Positions 1 to 11,187 of a stretch of 33,276 nucleotides of DNA are shown here, one piece after another (the stretch's first letter is position 1; each line of letters begins with the position of its first letter). The notes beneath the pieces were generated by a model that was not told the DNA's origin, ran no database searches, and worked only from the letters and a program-made list of their open reading frames with translations. The position numbers and the translations under genes are program-made. This DNA is from Bacillota bacterium (GTDB lineage: Bacteria > Bacillota > Clostridia > Peptostreptococcales > Anaerovoracaceae): assembly GCA_029219125.1 (NCBI GenBank), contig JAQXSU010000052.1:1-33276 (forward strand). Direction: 5' to 3'.

Positions 1-593
<593 letters not shown>

Positions 594-630
594 CTATTTT
601 CCTTCCTTCGATATTGGCCGGCTACCCGGT

Positions 631-1362
631 CTATCGATTCATTTCTTTCTTAAACCGCTCCACAATGGCTTTTTCCGCACGGGAGACGGTCATCTGGGAA
701 ACGCCCAGAGCCTGTGCGATTTCTGACTGTGATTTGTTAAACAGAAACCGTTCTCTGAATACATAACGGTATGTGTCACTCAGCTTTTCCAGAACGGTTG
801 TGATGATCTCGTTAATCTCAATACGCTCATAACCGATTTCCTCGAACCCCACATACTTTTCCAGAAGATTTTCTTCGCCGTCATCCCCCAGGCTGTTTCC
901 GGCACTGTCCAGAGAAAAAGTTCCATAAGCTTTGGCACTTTCCATGGCCTGCATAATCTGCTCATGCGAAAATCCGGTGTGTTCTGAAATTTCTTCCAGC
1001 GTAGGGGCGCGGCCCAGGCTGGTCGTCAGCTGATCCCTGACTTCCTGAACTTTCGAAGAGATTTCCTTCATACGCCTAGGTACTTTCAGGCTCCACTGTT
1101 TGTCTCTGAAATACTTTTTGATTTCTCCGAGAATGGTAGGCGTGGCAAAGCTTTTAAACTCGAATCCTTTCTCAGGGTCGAACCGTTCCACTGCAGAAAC
1201 CAGTGCAAGGGCCCCTACCTGATACAGATCATCGTAATCCACGCCTTTTCCCAGATACTTTCGAATCAGTATGTCCACCATATACAGATTTTCTTCCACC
1301 AGCTGATTTCTTAGCTCAATGGTTGGGTTCTTTGCATATTCTTTAAAAAGATCGGATGTCAT
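631..1362 (-). CDS. SigB/SigF/SigG-family RNA polymerase sigma factor, SigB-like
   Basis: Group 3 sigma-70 factor of 243 residues. Region 2 includes DYDDLYQVGALALVSAVERFDP and the core-binding/-10 helix ending FKSFATPTILGEIKKYFRD. It is followed by WSLKVPRRMKE, which is closer to Bacillus SigB than to sporulation SigF or SigG. Region 4 carries a helix-turn-helix (KSQSEIAQALGVSQMTVSRAE). The start codon overlaps the stop of the upstream anti-sigma gene as ATGA (1359-1362), implying translational coupling and a matched pair. By analogy with RsbW-SigB, the anti-sigma factor should hold this protein inactive until a signal frees it. The target regulon cannot be read from this window. An alternative is a diverged SigF, but the neighbouring genes are not spoIIAA/spoIIAB. 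Confidence 0.85.
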   Translation of the reverse strand: MTSDLFKEYAKNPTIELRNQLVEENLYMVDILIRKYLGKGVDYDDLYQVGALALVSAVERFDPEKGFEFKSFATPTILGEIKKYFRDKQWSLKVPRRMKEISSKVQEVRDQLTTSLGRAPTLEEISEHTGFSHEQIMQAMESAKAYGTFSLDSAGNSLGDDGEENLLEKYVGFEEIGYERIEINEIITTVLEKLSDTYRYVFRERFLFNKSQSEIAQALGVSQMTVSRAEKAIVERFKKEMNR

Positions 1363-1760
1363 TTATATTTCACCATTCTGATTGTTTTTTTACCCTGGGC
1401 ACTGTCAATCAGTTCTATCTCATTCATCAGTGACTGAATTACAAACACACCCAGATTTCCTTCATTCGGGCAATCCAGACATGGTTTCGCCACTTTTTCC
1501 AATACATGACCATCGCTGTTGTCTGTCACATAGATTTCCATTCTGCCTTCCTCTGCCACACATTCCACCGTGTATTCTTCGGCGAAACCGGAAAGACCAT
1601 GACAGGATATATTCTTGCATGCTTCGCTCACAGCGGTTTTTATATCCTCAATTTCTTCGATATCAAATCCCGACATATCGGCGATGGAACCGATTGCCAG
1701 CCTTACCATGGTAAGATAAGCGGGCTTTCCCGGAATCATGAATTTAATTCTGTCTGCCAT
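1359..1760 (-). CDS. RsbW-like anti-sigma factor / serine kinase
   Basis: GHKL-fold (HATPase_c_2) protein of 133 residues. Family members bind their sigma factor and, as kinases, phosphorylate an RsbV-type anti-anti-sigma factor. Visible signatures are the N-box (IEDIKTAVSEACKNISCHG, with the magnesium-binding Asn in EACKN), the ATP-binding loop starting VTDNSDG, and the lid/G2 region NEGNLGVFVIQSLMNEIEL. The N-terminal phrase IPGKPAYLTMVRLAIGSIA is typical of RsbW rather than SpoIIAB. The ATG at 1758-1760 has GGAAG about 9 bases upstream. The gene lies 30 bases after gyrA, overlaps the sigma gene by 4 bases, and has no rsbV gene beside it. The regulatory partner must be encoded elsewhere or be absent. 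Confidence 0.85.
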   Translation of the reverse strand: MADRIKFMIPGKPAYLTMVRLAIGSIADMSGFDIEEIEDIKTAVSEACKNISCHGLSGFAEEYTVECVAEEGRMEIYVTDNSDGHVLEKVAKPCLDCPNEGNLGVFVIQSLMNEIELIDSAQGKKTIRMVKYK

Positions 1761-1790
1761 CCTGACACTTCCTTTCGTTGTATACGGAAT

Positions 1791-4295
1791 TTACAGCTTC
1801 ATCTGTTCCTGACCGTCGTCACTGGTCGTCTGGTTTTCCTGACTTTCTTCCTTCTCTTCGATGGAATCGTCTCTGGCAACCTTCGCCAGTGCGATGATAT
1901 TGGCGTCTTCATTGACGCTCATAATCTTCACGCCCTGGGTGGCCCGGCCCAGTCTGGATACTTCGCTGGCCTTCATACGGATGATAATGCCGTCGGAATT
2001 GATCAGCATGATATCGTCATCTTCGCTGACTACCATCGCACCGACCAGTTCGCCGGTCTTCTTGAACTTGGCCTTATCATAGGTCAGAAGTCCCTTGCCG
2101 CCGCGAACCTGGATCTTGTAATCTTCCACTCTGGTCCGCTTTCCGTAACCGTTTCTGGTCACAACCAGCAGTTCCTGACCCGGTTCCACTAGCTGCATGG
2201 ATACCACTTCATCATCCTTTTCCAGATTGATGGCCCGGACGCCGCCGGCAATTCTGCCCATCGGACGTACATCATCTTCGGAGAAGCAGATGCACTTGCC
2301 GTGTTTGGTCACGATAATCACATTGTTTCTGCCGGTGGTCTGCTGGATGCCGATGAGTTCATCTCCATCCTTCAGATTCATGGCAATCAGGCCGGTCTTC
2401 CGGTTGGTATCAAAGTTGGACAAGGATGTCTTTTTAATAATACCCTGTTTGGTGACACCGATGAGATACTGGTCTTCGGAGAATTCCCGGATTGGAATTA
2501 CCGCAGTGACTCTTTCTCTGGACATCAGGTTAAGGAAGTTGACAATTGGAATACCCTTGGCCGTTCTGGCAGCCTCAGGAATTTCGTATGCCTTGATCTT
2601 GTGTGCTTTGCCGGTGTTGGTAAAGAACATCAGATAGTCATGAGTGGAGGTCATAATCAGATCCTTCACGAAGTCGTTTTCCTTGGTGGTAAGTCCCGTG
2701 ATTCCTTTGCCGCCCCGCTTCTGCGCCCGGTAGGTATCCACAGGCACTCTCTTCACATAACCCAGATGGGTCAGGGTAATGCAGACGTTTTCTTCCTGAA
2801 TCAGATCCTCTTCATCGATTTCCTGCGCATCTGCCTTGATCTTGGTGCGGCGCTTGTCGCCCCATTTATCCTTGATTTCCAGCAGCTCATCTTTGATCAC
2901 GCCCATCAGCTTATGAACATCAGACAGCAGTTCATTATAGTACGCGATTTTTTTCAGCAGCTCCTGATATTCATTTTCGATCTTCTCTTTTTCCAAACCC
3001 TGCAGACGTCTCAGCTGCATATCCAGAATGGCCTGAGCCTGGATCTCGGAAAGTGAGAACCGTTCCATGAGCCGTTCCTTGGCATCATTGTAGCTGGTAC
3101 GGATGATCTTTATGATTTCATCGATGTTATCCAGAGCAATTCGTAAACCTTCTAAGATGTGTGCTCTGGCTTCTGCTTTCTTTTTATCGTAAATGGTTCT
3201 TCTGGTGACAACTTCTTTCTGGTGTTTCAGGTATTCCACCAGCATATCCTTCAGATTGCAGATCTTCGGCTTGCCGTCCACCAGAGCCAGCATAATCATG
3301 GAAACGCTGTCCTGCAGCTGGGTATGCTTATAAAGCCGGTTGAGAATGATGTTGGCATTGGCATCTTTTTTCAATTCGATGACGATACGCATGCCTTTCC
3401 GGTTGGATTCGTCCCGGATGGCAGAAATGCCGTCTACCTTCTTATCCTTCACCAGTTCTGCGATTTTCTCGATCAGTCTGGCCTTATTGACCTGATACGG
3501 GATTTCCGTCACCACAATCTGCTGTTTTCCATGGGACAGTTCTTCAATCTCAGAAACAGAACGGACCAGAACCTTTCCCTGTCCTGTCCGGTATGCCTCT
3601 TTCATCGGCGTTTTCCCCATGATCATGGCGCCGGTCGGAAAATCCGGGCCTTTTACATGCTTCATCAGATCATCCACTGTAGCATCCGGGTTATCGATCA
3701 GTTCCACGGATGCATCGATCACTTCTCCCAGGTTATGCGGAGGGATGGATGTCGCCATACCTACAGCAATACCGTTGGAACCATTTACCAGCAGATTCGG
3801 GAATCTGGCCGGCAAAACTCTCGGTTCTTTTTCTTCTCCGTCAAAGTTCGGATCGAAATCCACTGTTTCTTTTTCAATATCCCGCAGCATCTGCAGTGCC
3901 AGCGGCGTCATTCTGGCTTCCGTATAGCGCATGGCGGCAGCGCCGTCTCCGTCCACAGAACCGAAGTTACCGTGACCGTCTACCAGCGGATAGCGGATAT
4001 TGAACGGCTGTGCCAGACGAACCATGGCATCGTAGATAGAGGAGTCACCGTGCGGGTGATATTTACCCATAACTTCACCGACGATACGGGCCGATTTTTT
4101 ATGTGGCTTGTCCGGCGTGACGCCCAGCTCGCTCATGCCATAGAGAATTCTTCTGTGTACCGGTTTCAGACCGTCTCTCACGTCCGGAAGGGCACGTCCT
4201 ACAATGACGCTCATGGCATAGTCGATGTAGGAATTTTTCATTTCGTCATGAATCTCATGCTGTTTCATGCGCTGATCTTCTAAAAATGTATCCAT
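1791..4295 (-). CDS. gyrA: DNA gyrase subunit A
   Basis: Breakage-reunion subunit of the A2B2 type II topoisomerase that introduces negative supercoils. The 834-residue protein has the full family length. The winged-helix/tower core carries the catalytic Tyr in [11 protein letters not shown]. The quinolone-binding stretch reads [14 protein letters not shown], with the Ser and Asp usually found in susceptible enzymes. The C-terminal beta-pinwheel has the GyrA box QKRGGKG. An acidic tail rich in E, D and Q ends the protein. A strong AGGAGGG site precedes ATG 4293-4295. It follows gyrB by 18 bases, forming the usual gyrBA operon, and the rsbW/sigma pair follows directly. Confidence 0.98.
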   Translation of the reverse strand: MDTFLEDQRMKQHEIHDEMKNSYIDYAMSVIVGRALPDVRDGLKPVHRRILYGMSELGVTPDKPHKKSARIVGEVMGKYHPHGDSSIYDAMVRLAQPFNIRYPLVDGHGNFGSVDGDGAAAMRYTEARMTPLALQMLRDIEKETVDFDPNFDGEEKEPRVLPARFPNLLVNGSNGIAVGMATSIPPHNLGEVIDASVELIDNPDATVDDLMKHVKGPDFPTGAMIMGKTPMKEAYRTGQGKVLVRSVSEIEELSHGKQQIVVTEIPYQVNKARLIEKIAELVKDKKVDGISAIRDESNRKGMRIVIELKKDANANIILNRLYKHTQLQDSVSMIMLALVDGKPKICNLKDMLVEYLKHQKEVVTRRTIYDKKKAEARAHILEGLRIALDNIDEIIKIIRTSYNDAKERLMERFSLSEIQAQAILDMQLRRLQGLEKEKIENEYQELLKKIAYYNELLSDVHKLMGVIKDELLEIKDKWGDKRRTKIKADAQEIDEEDLIQEENVCITLTHLGYVKRVPVDTYRAQKRGGKGITGLTTKENDFVKDLIMTSTHDYLMFFTNTGKAHKIKAYEIPEAARTAKGIPIVNFLNLMSRERVTAVIPIREFSEDQYLIGVTKQGIIKKTSLSNFDTNRKTGLIAMNLKDGDELIGIQQTTGRNNVIIVTKHGKCICFSEDDVRPMGRIAGGVRAINLEKDDEVVSMQLVEPGQELLVVTRNGYGKRTRVEDYKIQVRGGKGLLTYDKAKFKKTGELVGAMVVSEDDDIMLINSDGIIIRMKASEVSRLGRATQGVKIMSVNEDANIIALAKVARDDSIEEKEESQENQTTSDDGQEQMKL

Positions 4296-4313
4296 GTATT
4301 ATGCCCTCCTTTC

Positions 4314-6248
<1,935 letters not shown>

Positions 6249-6277
6249 TCATTCAAAATATAATATGACATAAGAAA

Positions 6278-6292
6278 GCCCCTTTGTGGGGC
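6278..6292 (-). promoter_or_regulatory. GC hairpin in the gyrB leader
   Basis: A perfect 5-bp stem GCCCC/GGGGC with a 5-base loop lies between the predicted gyrB promoter and the start codon. On the transcribed strand it is followed by TTTCTTA, which resembles a weak intrinsic terminator or attenuator. The stem is short and the T-run is interrupted, so a regulatory role is only suggested. Confidence 0.4.
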
Positions 6293-6319
6293 ATATTTTG
6301 ACTATAATTAATCGCAGAT

Positions 6320-6348
6320 ATTATATCACTTTTTTTGCTAAAATTCAA
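6320..6348 (-). promoter_or_regulatory. sigma-A-type promoter for gyrB
   Basis: On the minus strand TTGAAT (6343-6348) and TATAAT (6320-6325) are separated by exactly 17 bases. Initiation would fall near 6313, giving a leader of about 75 bases. The match is 4 of 6 at -35 and 6 of 6 at -10, in an AT-rich intergenic region directly upstream of gyrB. Confidence 0.75.
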
Positions 6349-6376
6349 CCTTTATTAAACTTTTTATCAAAATCGT

Positions 6377-6404
6377 AAAAAAAATCGCCCACAGGGGCGA
6401 TTTT
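6377..6404 (-). terminator. intrinsic terminator after punA
   Basis: A perfect 10-bp stem (6381-6390 with 6395-6404, arms AAAATCGCCC/GGGCGATTTT) and a 4-base loop are followed on the minus strand by a run of eight T (6384-6377). It lies 92 bases after the punA stop and would end the dnaA-dnaN-recF-punA transcript. A shorter T-run on the other side makes it possibly bidirectional. The rest of the 6237-6495 gap holds the gyrB promoter and leader and an AT-rich stretch with no gene. Confidence 0.85.
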
Positions 6405-6495
6405 CGTTTTATTTACTATATAAAAAGTATCAGGGTTATATCATTCTTGTACTAAAAGTAATAATTCGACAAAATCTGCACTTCATCTGTTTCTT

Positions 6496-7341
6496 TTACT
6501 GCAGAATTTCCTTGATTTCTTTTACCGATGCAGTGACCAGCTGACGGAATTTCGGTGCTGCCTGATTGGCTGCTTCCTGTACCTCCTCGTGGGTCAGAGG
6601 TGTCTGGCTGATACCTGCTGCCGGATTGCTGACGAAAGAAATACCACAGATTTTCATTCCCATATGATTTGCTGCGATGGCTTCCACCACGGTAGACATG
6701 CCCACTGCATCCGCACCCAGGGTATGAAGCATTTTGATTTCTGCCGGAGATTCAAAGGATGGGCCGGTAGCCTGCGCATAAACACCTTTCTGCAGCTTGA
6801 TGTTATTTTTTTCTGCTGCTTTTTTGATACACTTCTGCAGCGCCGGATCATAAACATGACTCATATCCGGGAAACGAACTCCAATTTCATCGATATTGGC
6901 GCCGATCAGAGGGTTCGGCGCAAACATGGATATCTGATCTGTAATCATCATAAAGTCGCCGGCTTCAAAGGATGGATTGATACCGCCGGAAGCATTGGTC
7001 AGAAACAGGACCTTCGCACCCATCAGCTTCATCAGGCGAATCGGGAGAACTACATCGGTAATGGGATATCCTTCGTAATAGTGGATACGTCCCTTCATGC
7101 ATACTACCGGTGTATCTTCCACATAACCAAAGATAAATTTTCCTGCATGTCCCGGAACTGTGGATACAGGAAACTCTTCTATATCGTGGTAATCCACTTC
7201 ACCCACTACCTGAATATCCTGTGCATAGTCTCCAAGCCCGGATCCCAGAACAATGGCAACTTCAGGACGGAATTTGCTGAAATCAAATTTCTTCTGAATG
7301 CTTTCATAACATCTTAATAATTTTTCATAAACTGGATTCAT
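6496..7341 (-). CDS. punA: purine-nucleoside phosphorylase (class II, trimeric type)
   Basis: Phosphorolyses inosine and guanosine to free base and ribose-1-phosphate in purine salvage. The 281-residue protein has the PNP/MTAP family motifs: VLGSGLGDYA near the N-terminus (phosphate site), STVPGHAGKFIFG, GRIHYYEGY, LTNASGGINPSF (purine site), the stretch around TGPSFESPAEI, GADAVGMSTVVEAIAA, and GISFVSNPAAGIS with the base-contacting Asn. The ATG at 7339-7341 has an AGGAG site and lies inside recF, which overlaps it by 17 bases. It is therefore the last gene of the dnaA operon and is probably translationally coupled to recF. Finding a salvage enzyme at this place is uncommon, but the protein itself looks intact and ordinary. 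Confidence 0.93.
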   Translation of the reverse strand: MNPVYEKLLRCYESIQKKFDFSKFRPEVAIVLGSGLGDYAQDIQVVGEVDYHDIEEFPVSTVPGHAGKFIFGYVEDTPVVCMKGRIHYYEGYPITDVVLPIRLMKLMGAKVLFLTNASGGINPSFEAGDFMMITDQISMFAPNPLIGANIDEIGVRFPDMSHVYDPALQKCIKKAAEKNNIKLQKGVYAQATGPSFESPAEIKMLHTLGADAVGMSTVVEAIAANHMGMKICGISFVSNPAAGISQTPLTHEEVQEAANQAAPKFRQLVTASVKEIKEILQ

Positions 7342-8446
7342 TTTTATTCTCCTTTTCTGTTACATTTCCTTCTTTTACGTAGAAGGTCTTTCCCAATGGA
7401 AGGGTTTCCAGCAGCTTATCCTGTAATTCTGTCGTGGTGATAAACATCTGAATCTCTGAAAGCGATTTTATCAGAAATTCCTGCCGCTGCAGATCCAGCT
7501 CACTCATCACATCATCCAGAAGCAGGATAGCATCTTCTCCCGTTTCTTCTTTGATCAGAGAAAGCTCTGCCAGCTTCACCGAAAGGGCAGAGGTTCTCTG
7601 CTGTCCCTGGGAACCAAAACTCCGCACGCTGATGTCATCGATATAAAATTCCACATCATCTTTATGGGGCCCTCTGGTTGTGGTTCGTTGTCTGATGTCA
7701 TTTTCAAAGCTGCTTCTGATCACCTTATAAAACGTTTCTTCTGTTTCTTCTGTCGTGGAAGAGACAGATACATTTGGTACATAAATCAGATTCAGATTTT
7801 CCTTTCCGTTTGTTATGGATTGATGAATCACCTGACTGATATCCCGCAGTTTTTCCACGAATTCCTTTCGCATCACCATAATCTGCGCACCATATCGTGC
7901 CAGCTGCATATCCCACAGATCCAATATGGAAGGATCCACTGTATCTTCCTTCAGATAGGCATTTCTCTGAAGCAGAACTTTTTTATAGCTGCTGAATGCT
8001 TCATAATACTTTGGCCTGAGCTGACAAAGTTCTCTGTCTATGAATCTTCTTCTTTTCTCCGGTTCTTCTTTTACGATTTTCAGATCTTCCGGTGAAAAAA
8101 TGACCATATACAGATTCTCCAGCAGTTCGGAAGCTTTTCGAATCCGATTCCCGTCCAGCCTGGCTGATTTTCCTTCGTTCCGGCTGTAAATCAGTTCAAC
8201 AGAAGTATTATAGTATTCTTTCTTTGCCTCTGCTTTTACTCTGGCAAATTCCGAACCAAACCGAATCAGATCGCTGTCTCTGCTGGTACGGAAAGATTTT
8301 CCCATGGAACACAAATAGATGGATTCCAGCAGATTTGTCTTTCCCTGGGCATTATTTCCCAGAATCAGATTCACATTTTTATGAAATTCTAAATGGAGTT
8401 CTTCATAATTTCGGAAATTGTGAAGTTCTATTTCTTTGATATACAT
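7325..8446 (-). CDS. recF: DNA replication/repair protein RecF
   Basis: SMC-like ABC-type ATPase that helps load RecA at gaps and stalled forks. The 373-residue protein opens with MYIKEIELHNFRNYEEL and carries Walker A (GNNAQGKTNLLESIYL), the signature region FGSQGQQRTSALSVKLAEL and Walker B (ILLLDDVMSELD). It lies only 2 bases after the dnaN stop, with no clear Shine-Dalgarno site of its own, so re-initiation after dnaN translation is likely. The small S4-domain gene (yaaA/rlbA type) that commonly separates dnaN and recF in Firmicutes is absent here. It overlaps punA by 17 bases. Confidence 0.97.
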   Translation of the reverse strand: MYIKEIELHNFRNYEELHLEFHKNVNLILGNNAQGKTNLLESIYLCSMGKSFRTSRDSDLIRFGSEFARVKAEAKKEYYNTSVELIYSRNEGKSARLDGNRIRKASELLENLYMVIFSPEDLKIVKEEPEKRRRFIDRELCQLRPKYYEAFSSYKKVLLQRNAYLKEDTVDPSILDLWDMQLARYGAQIMVMRKEFVEKLRDISQVIHQSITNGKENLNLIYVPNVSVSSTTEETEETFYKVIRSSFENDIRQRTTTRGPHKDDVEFYIDDISVRSFGSQGQQRTSALSVKLAELSLIKEETGEDAILLLDDVMSELDLQRQEFLIKSLSEIQMFITTTELQDKLLETLPLGKTFYVKEGNVTEKENKNESSL

Positions 8447-8448
8447 AC

Positions 8449-9567
8449 TTAATTATTCGTAATTCTTACAGGAAGAATCAGATATTCAAACCGGTTTCCT
8501 GACAGAGGTCTCACCAGGCATGGGCTGATGCTGCTGTTAAACAACATGACGATTTCTTCATCATCAATGACCTTCAGCACATCCATCAGATATTTTGAGT
8601 TAAAGCCGATGACCAAATCATTTCCTTCTTTAGAAATGATAACATCTTCCTTTACATTTCCTTCTTCTGATTTGGATGTGATTTCCATACTATTTTCTTT
8701 CATGTCCAGTTTGATCAGGTTATTTTTTCCTACCTTGGCCAGCAGGGATGCACGCTCGATGCTGTTCAGAAAATCACTTCTGTTTAAAACAATTCTCGTC
8801 TTGCTTTCCTTTGGAAGAATATCTCTGTACTTCACGAATTCTCCCTCCAGAAGGCGAAGCACCACGCGGATATCTTCCATCAGAAAGATAGCTCTTTTAT
8901 CGTTGATGTACAGGCGAACCTGATCGTTTTCTTCCGTTTCTGTTTCACTGATGATCTTACTTATTTCTCCAAAAATTTTGGCCGGGATCACAATGCTTTC
9001 CCGCTCTTTATTTTTCATATTTTCTCTGGTGATAGCCATACGGAATCCATCCAGAGCTACCATATTCATGCTGTCTTCTTCCATTTCCACCAGCACGCCT
9101 GTAATTACGCCGCGGGACTCGTCTATACTGGCAGCAAATGCAGTTTTCTGAATCATTTCCTTCAGCACTTCTTTACTGAAAAGAATCTGATCAGCTGCTT
9201 CTTCCGGCATGTTCAGGCTCGGAAATTCATCTGCCGGCATGCCGATTATATTAAACTCGGAGCTGGCACATCGAATTGTTACTTTTCCATCCTCATATTC
9301 GATGGTAATCATATCGTTTGGAAGCTTTCTGATAATATCTCCGAACAGTTTGGCAAATACCACGGTTTCTCCTGGAATGAAGCTCTCAACATCCAGTGTT
9401 TTTTCAATGCTCAGATCCAGGTCGGATGCAGACATGGTCAGTTTACCGTTTTCGTCCACCCGAAGAAGAATTCCTTTCAGAATTGGAATAGTGGTTCTGG
9501 ATGTAACTGCTTTGGAAACGATATTTAAGGCTTTCGATAGAGCTTGCTGATGACATGAAAATTTCAT
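8449..9567 (-). CDS. dnaN: DNA polymerase III sliding clamp, beta subunit
   Basis: Forms the homodimeric ring that tethers the replicase to DNA. At 372 residues it is the standard three-domain length. It starts MKFSCHQQALSKALNIVSKAV and ends with the hydrophobic-pocket region PCLVRPLSGNRFEYLILPVRI, which is characteristic of the clamp C-terminus. A strong GGAGGAAAAAA site precedes ATG 9565-9567. It lies 154 bases after dnaA with the probable unwinding region of the origin between them, and 2 bases before recF. It is probably cotranscribed from the dnaA promoter; a separate promoter inside the AT-rich spacer is possible. Confidence 0.97.
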   Translation of the reverse strand: MKFSCHQQALSKALNIVSKAVTSRTTIPILKGILLRVDENGKLTMSASDLDLSIEKTLDVESFIPGETVVFAKLFGDIIRKLPNDMITIEYEDGKVTIRCASSEFNIIGMPADEFPSLNMPEEAADQILFSKEVLKEMIQKTAFAASIDESRGVITGVLVEMEEDSMNMVALDGFRMAITRENMKNKERESIVIPAKIFGEISKIISETETEENDQVRLYINDKRAIFLMEDIRVVLRLLEGEFVKYRDILPKESKTRIVLNRSDFLNSIERASLLAKVGKNNLIKLDMKENSMEITSKSEEGNVKEDVIISKEGNDLVIGFNSKYLMDVLKVIDDEEIVMLFNSSISPCLVRPLSGNRFEYLILPVRITNN

Positions 9568-9579
9568 TTTTTTCCTCCG

Positions 9580-9702
9580 GTCTGTTATTCTTTATTTATA
9601 TTCTTTTATAGTAGTAATAGTAGTAGGGACTGTGGAATATGTGGATAACTTCCAGACGCCCTGAAATTCCTGAAAAATTTATTGTTTCAGAATAGTGGAT
9701 AA
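9580..9702 (-). other. oriC unwinding region: DnaA boxes, DnaA-trio and AT-rich element
   Basis: Spacer between dnaA and dnaN. Reading on the minus strand from dnaA there is a box TTATCCACT (9694-9702), a perfect box TTATCCACA (9640-9648) and a weaker abutting box TATTCCACA (9631-9639). Four bases further is a run of six triplets, TAG-TAG-TAA-TAG-TAG-TAG on the plus strand (9609-9626), which read 3'-GAT or AAT from the box side. An AT-only-like tract (about 9580-9608) follows. This order of box, trio and AT-rich DNA matches the basal unwinding system described for Bacillus subtilis oriC, where DnaA assembles on the trio strand and the helix opens. The region has no gene. Confidence 0.8.
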
Positions 9703-9721
9703 TAGATTAAATTTTACTATT

Positions 9722-11113
9722 TCAATCCATAATATCATCTTTCATCTGTTCGATCAGCTGTGCGAAAGAAGGATCAGATTTCATTTCACCTTCAATTTTA
9801 TCACAGGCATACATGACGGTGGTATAGTGTTTTCCTCCAAACATCTGCCCAATCTTCGGAAGAGAATAATCGGTCATCTCACGAATCAGATACATGGCCA
9901 CCTGTCTTGGATATGCGATGCTGTTCTGTTTCTTGGAAGATTCCAGGTCTGACATTTTAATGGAGTAGTGCTTACATATGTATTTCTTTATTTTTTCAGG
10001 CGTGACTTTTATGTCACCATCTGTAAGAATATCTTTCAGTGTTCTTCTGGCAAAGTTTTTATCTGCTTTCTCTCCGAGAAGCTGGGAGAAGGATACGATT
10101 CGTGTGAAAGCTCCTTCCAGTTCCCGGATATTATCTTTAATTTTTTCTGCAATCAGGCAGATCACATCGTAGAGATCGTCATCTACTTCGATATTCATAT
10201 TTTCTGCTTTTTTCGTCAGAATTGCAACCCTTGTTTCATAATCAGGCGGCTGTATATCAGCAATCAGATTCCACTGGAAACGGCTTCTCAGCCGATCTTC
10301 CAGATTTACCAGTTTATTTGGTGCTCGGTCGCTGGAAATGATAATCTGCTTATTGGAATCATAAAGGGTGTTGAACGTGTGGAAAAATTCTTCCTGCGTA
10401 CTGTCTTTTCCCTCCATAAACTGGATATCGTCGATGAGCATTACATCTACTTTTCTGTACTTATTTTTAAATTCACTGATTTTGTTTTCACGCAGCGCAC
10501 GAATCAGCTCATTGGTAAACATTTCTGAAGAAACATAGAGAACATTCAGACCCGGATTATGCTCCAGCAGATAGATTCCTATGGCATGCATCAGATGGGT
10601 TTTTCCAAGACCGGATCCTCCGTAGATAAACAGAGGATTATAAGCTTCTGACGGAGATTCCGCCACAGCCAGTGCTGCCGCATGTGCATACTTATTGCTG
10701 TTTCCCACCACGAAATTATCGAAATTATACCGCGGATTAAATATTTTTTCCATTCCTATTTTACTTACAGGAGTAACTGGCATATCTGGAACCGGCTCCG
10801 GAGCAGGTTTCTCTTCGTCTTCCGGAGTTTCTTTCATAAATTCATCCATGACCTTGATCACAGCCCGGTATCGGTCATGAAGTACAGTTTCCAGACAGTC
10901 TTCAATAACCTGAATATATCTGGTCCTGATAATATTCAGGATGAAATCCACATCGATGCCGCCGGAACTCTTTACACCAAGATATGCTATTTTTAATTCG
11001 CTGTCAATCTGAAAGACTTCCAGAGGCTGCAGCCAGGTATTGAAGCTGACAGCAGTCGTTAATTTCTGAAGTTCTTCTTTCAGTGCTTTTGTCGTTTTTT
11101 CATTTCTGTTCAT
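9722..11113 (-). CDS. dnaA: chromosomal replication initiator protein DnaA
   Basis: AAA+ initiator that binds DnaA boxes, opens oriC and recruits the helicase. With the ATG at 11111-11113 it has 463 residues. Domain I lies at the N-terminus with a short acidic/proline linker (EEKPAPEPVPDMPVTPVSK). The AAA+ module has Walker A GGSGLGKTHLMHAIG and Walker B VDVMLIDDIQF, with LRSRFQWNLIADIQPPDYETR as the sensor region. Domain IV is the DNA-binding part with KHYTTVMYACDKI. I chose the ATG because AAGG lies 8 bases upstream; an in-frame TTG at 11128 would add five residues but has no good site. A DnaA box sits in the predicted promoter, suggesting autoregulation. It heads the leftward operon dnaA-dnaN-recF-punA. 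Confidence 0.98.
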   Translation of the reverse strand: MNRNEKTTKALKEELQKLTTAVSFNTWLQPLEVFQIDSELKIAYLGVKSSGGIDVDFILNIIRTRYIQVIEDCLETVLHDRYRAVIKVMDEFMKETPEDEEKPAPEPVPDMPVTPVSKIGMEKIFNPRYNFDNFVVGNSNKYAHAAALAVAESPSEAYNPLFIYGGSGLGKTHLMHAIGIYLLEHNPGLNVLYVSSEMFTNELIRALRENKISEFKNKYRKVDVMLIDDIQFMEGKDSTQEEFFHTFNTLYDSNKQIIISSDRAPNKLVNLEDRLRSRFQWNLIADIQPPDYETRVAILTKKAENMNIEVDDDLYDVICLIAEKIKDNIRELEGAFTRIVSFSQLLGEKADKNFARRTLKDILTDGDIKVTPEKIKKYICKHYSIKMSDLESSKKQNSIAYPRQVAMYLIREMTDYSLPKIGQMFGGKHYTTVMYACDKIEGEMKSDPSFAQLIEQMKDDIMD

Positions 11114-11158
11114 GTATGAAACCTTCAATTCTTTTTTAAATTACATTTTCCTATTCTT

Positions 11159-11187
11159 ATTGTACAAAAATAGTTATCCACAAGCAA
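11159..11187 (-). promoter_or_regulatory. putative dnaA promoter containing a DnaA box
   Basis: On the minus strand TTGCTT (11182-11187) and TACAAT (11159-11164) are spaced by 17 bases. A perfect DnaA box on the plus strand (11174-11182) fills much of the spacer and touches the -35. DnaA bound there would block RNA polymerase, the known logic of dnaA autoregulation. The -35 match is only 3 of 6, so the promoter is a reasonable but unproven call. Confidence 0.5.

Noticed and set aside
4020-4095. Fluoroquinolone-resistance changes in GyrA
   Set aside because: The QRDR reads [12 protein letters not shown], keeping the Ser and Asp of susceptible enzymes.
3159-4283. Long open frame of 374 codons on the plus strand opposite gyrA
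   Set aside because: It is the antisense shadow of a fully conserved gyrA; the translation has no family features and no ribosome-binding context.
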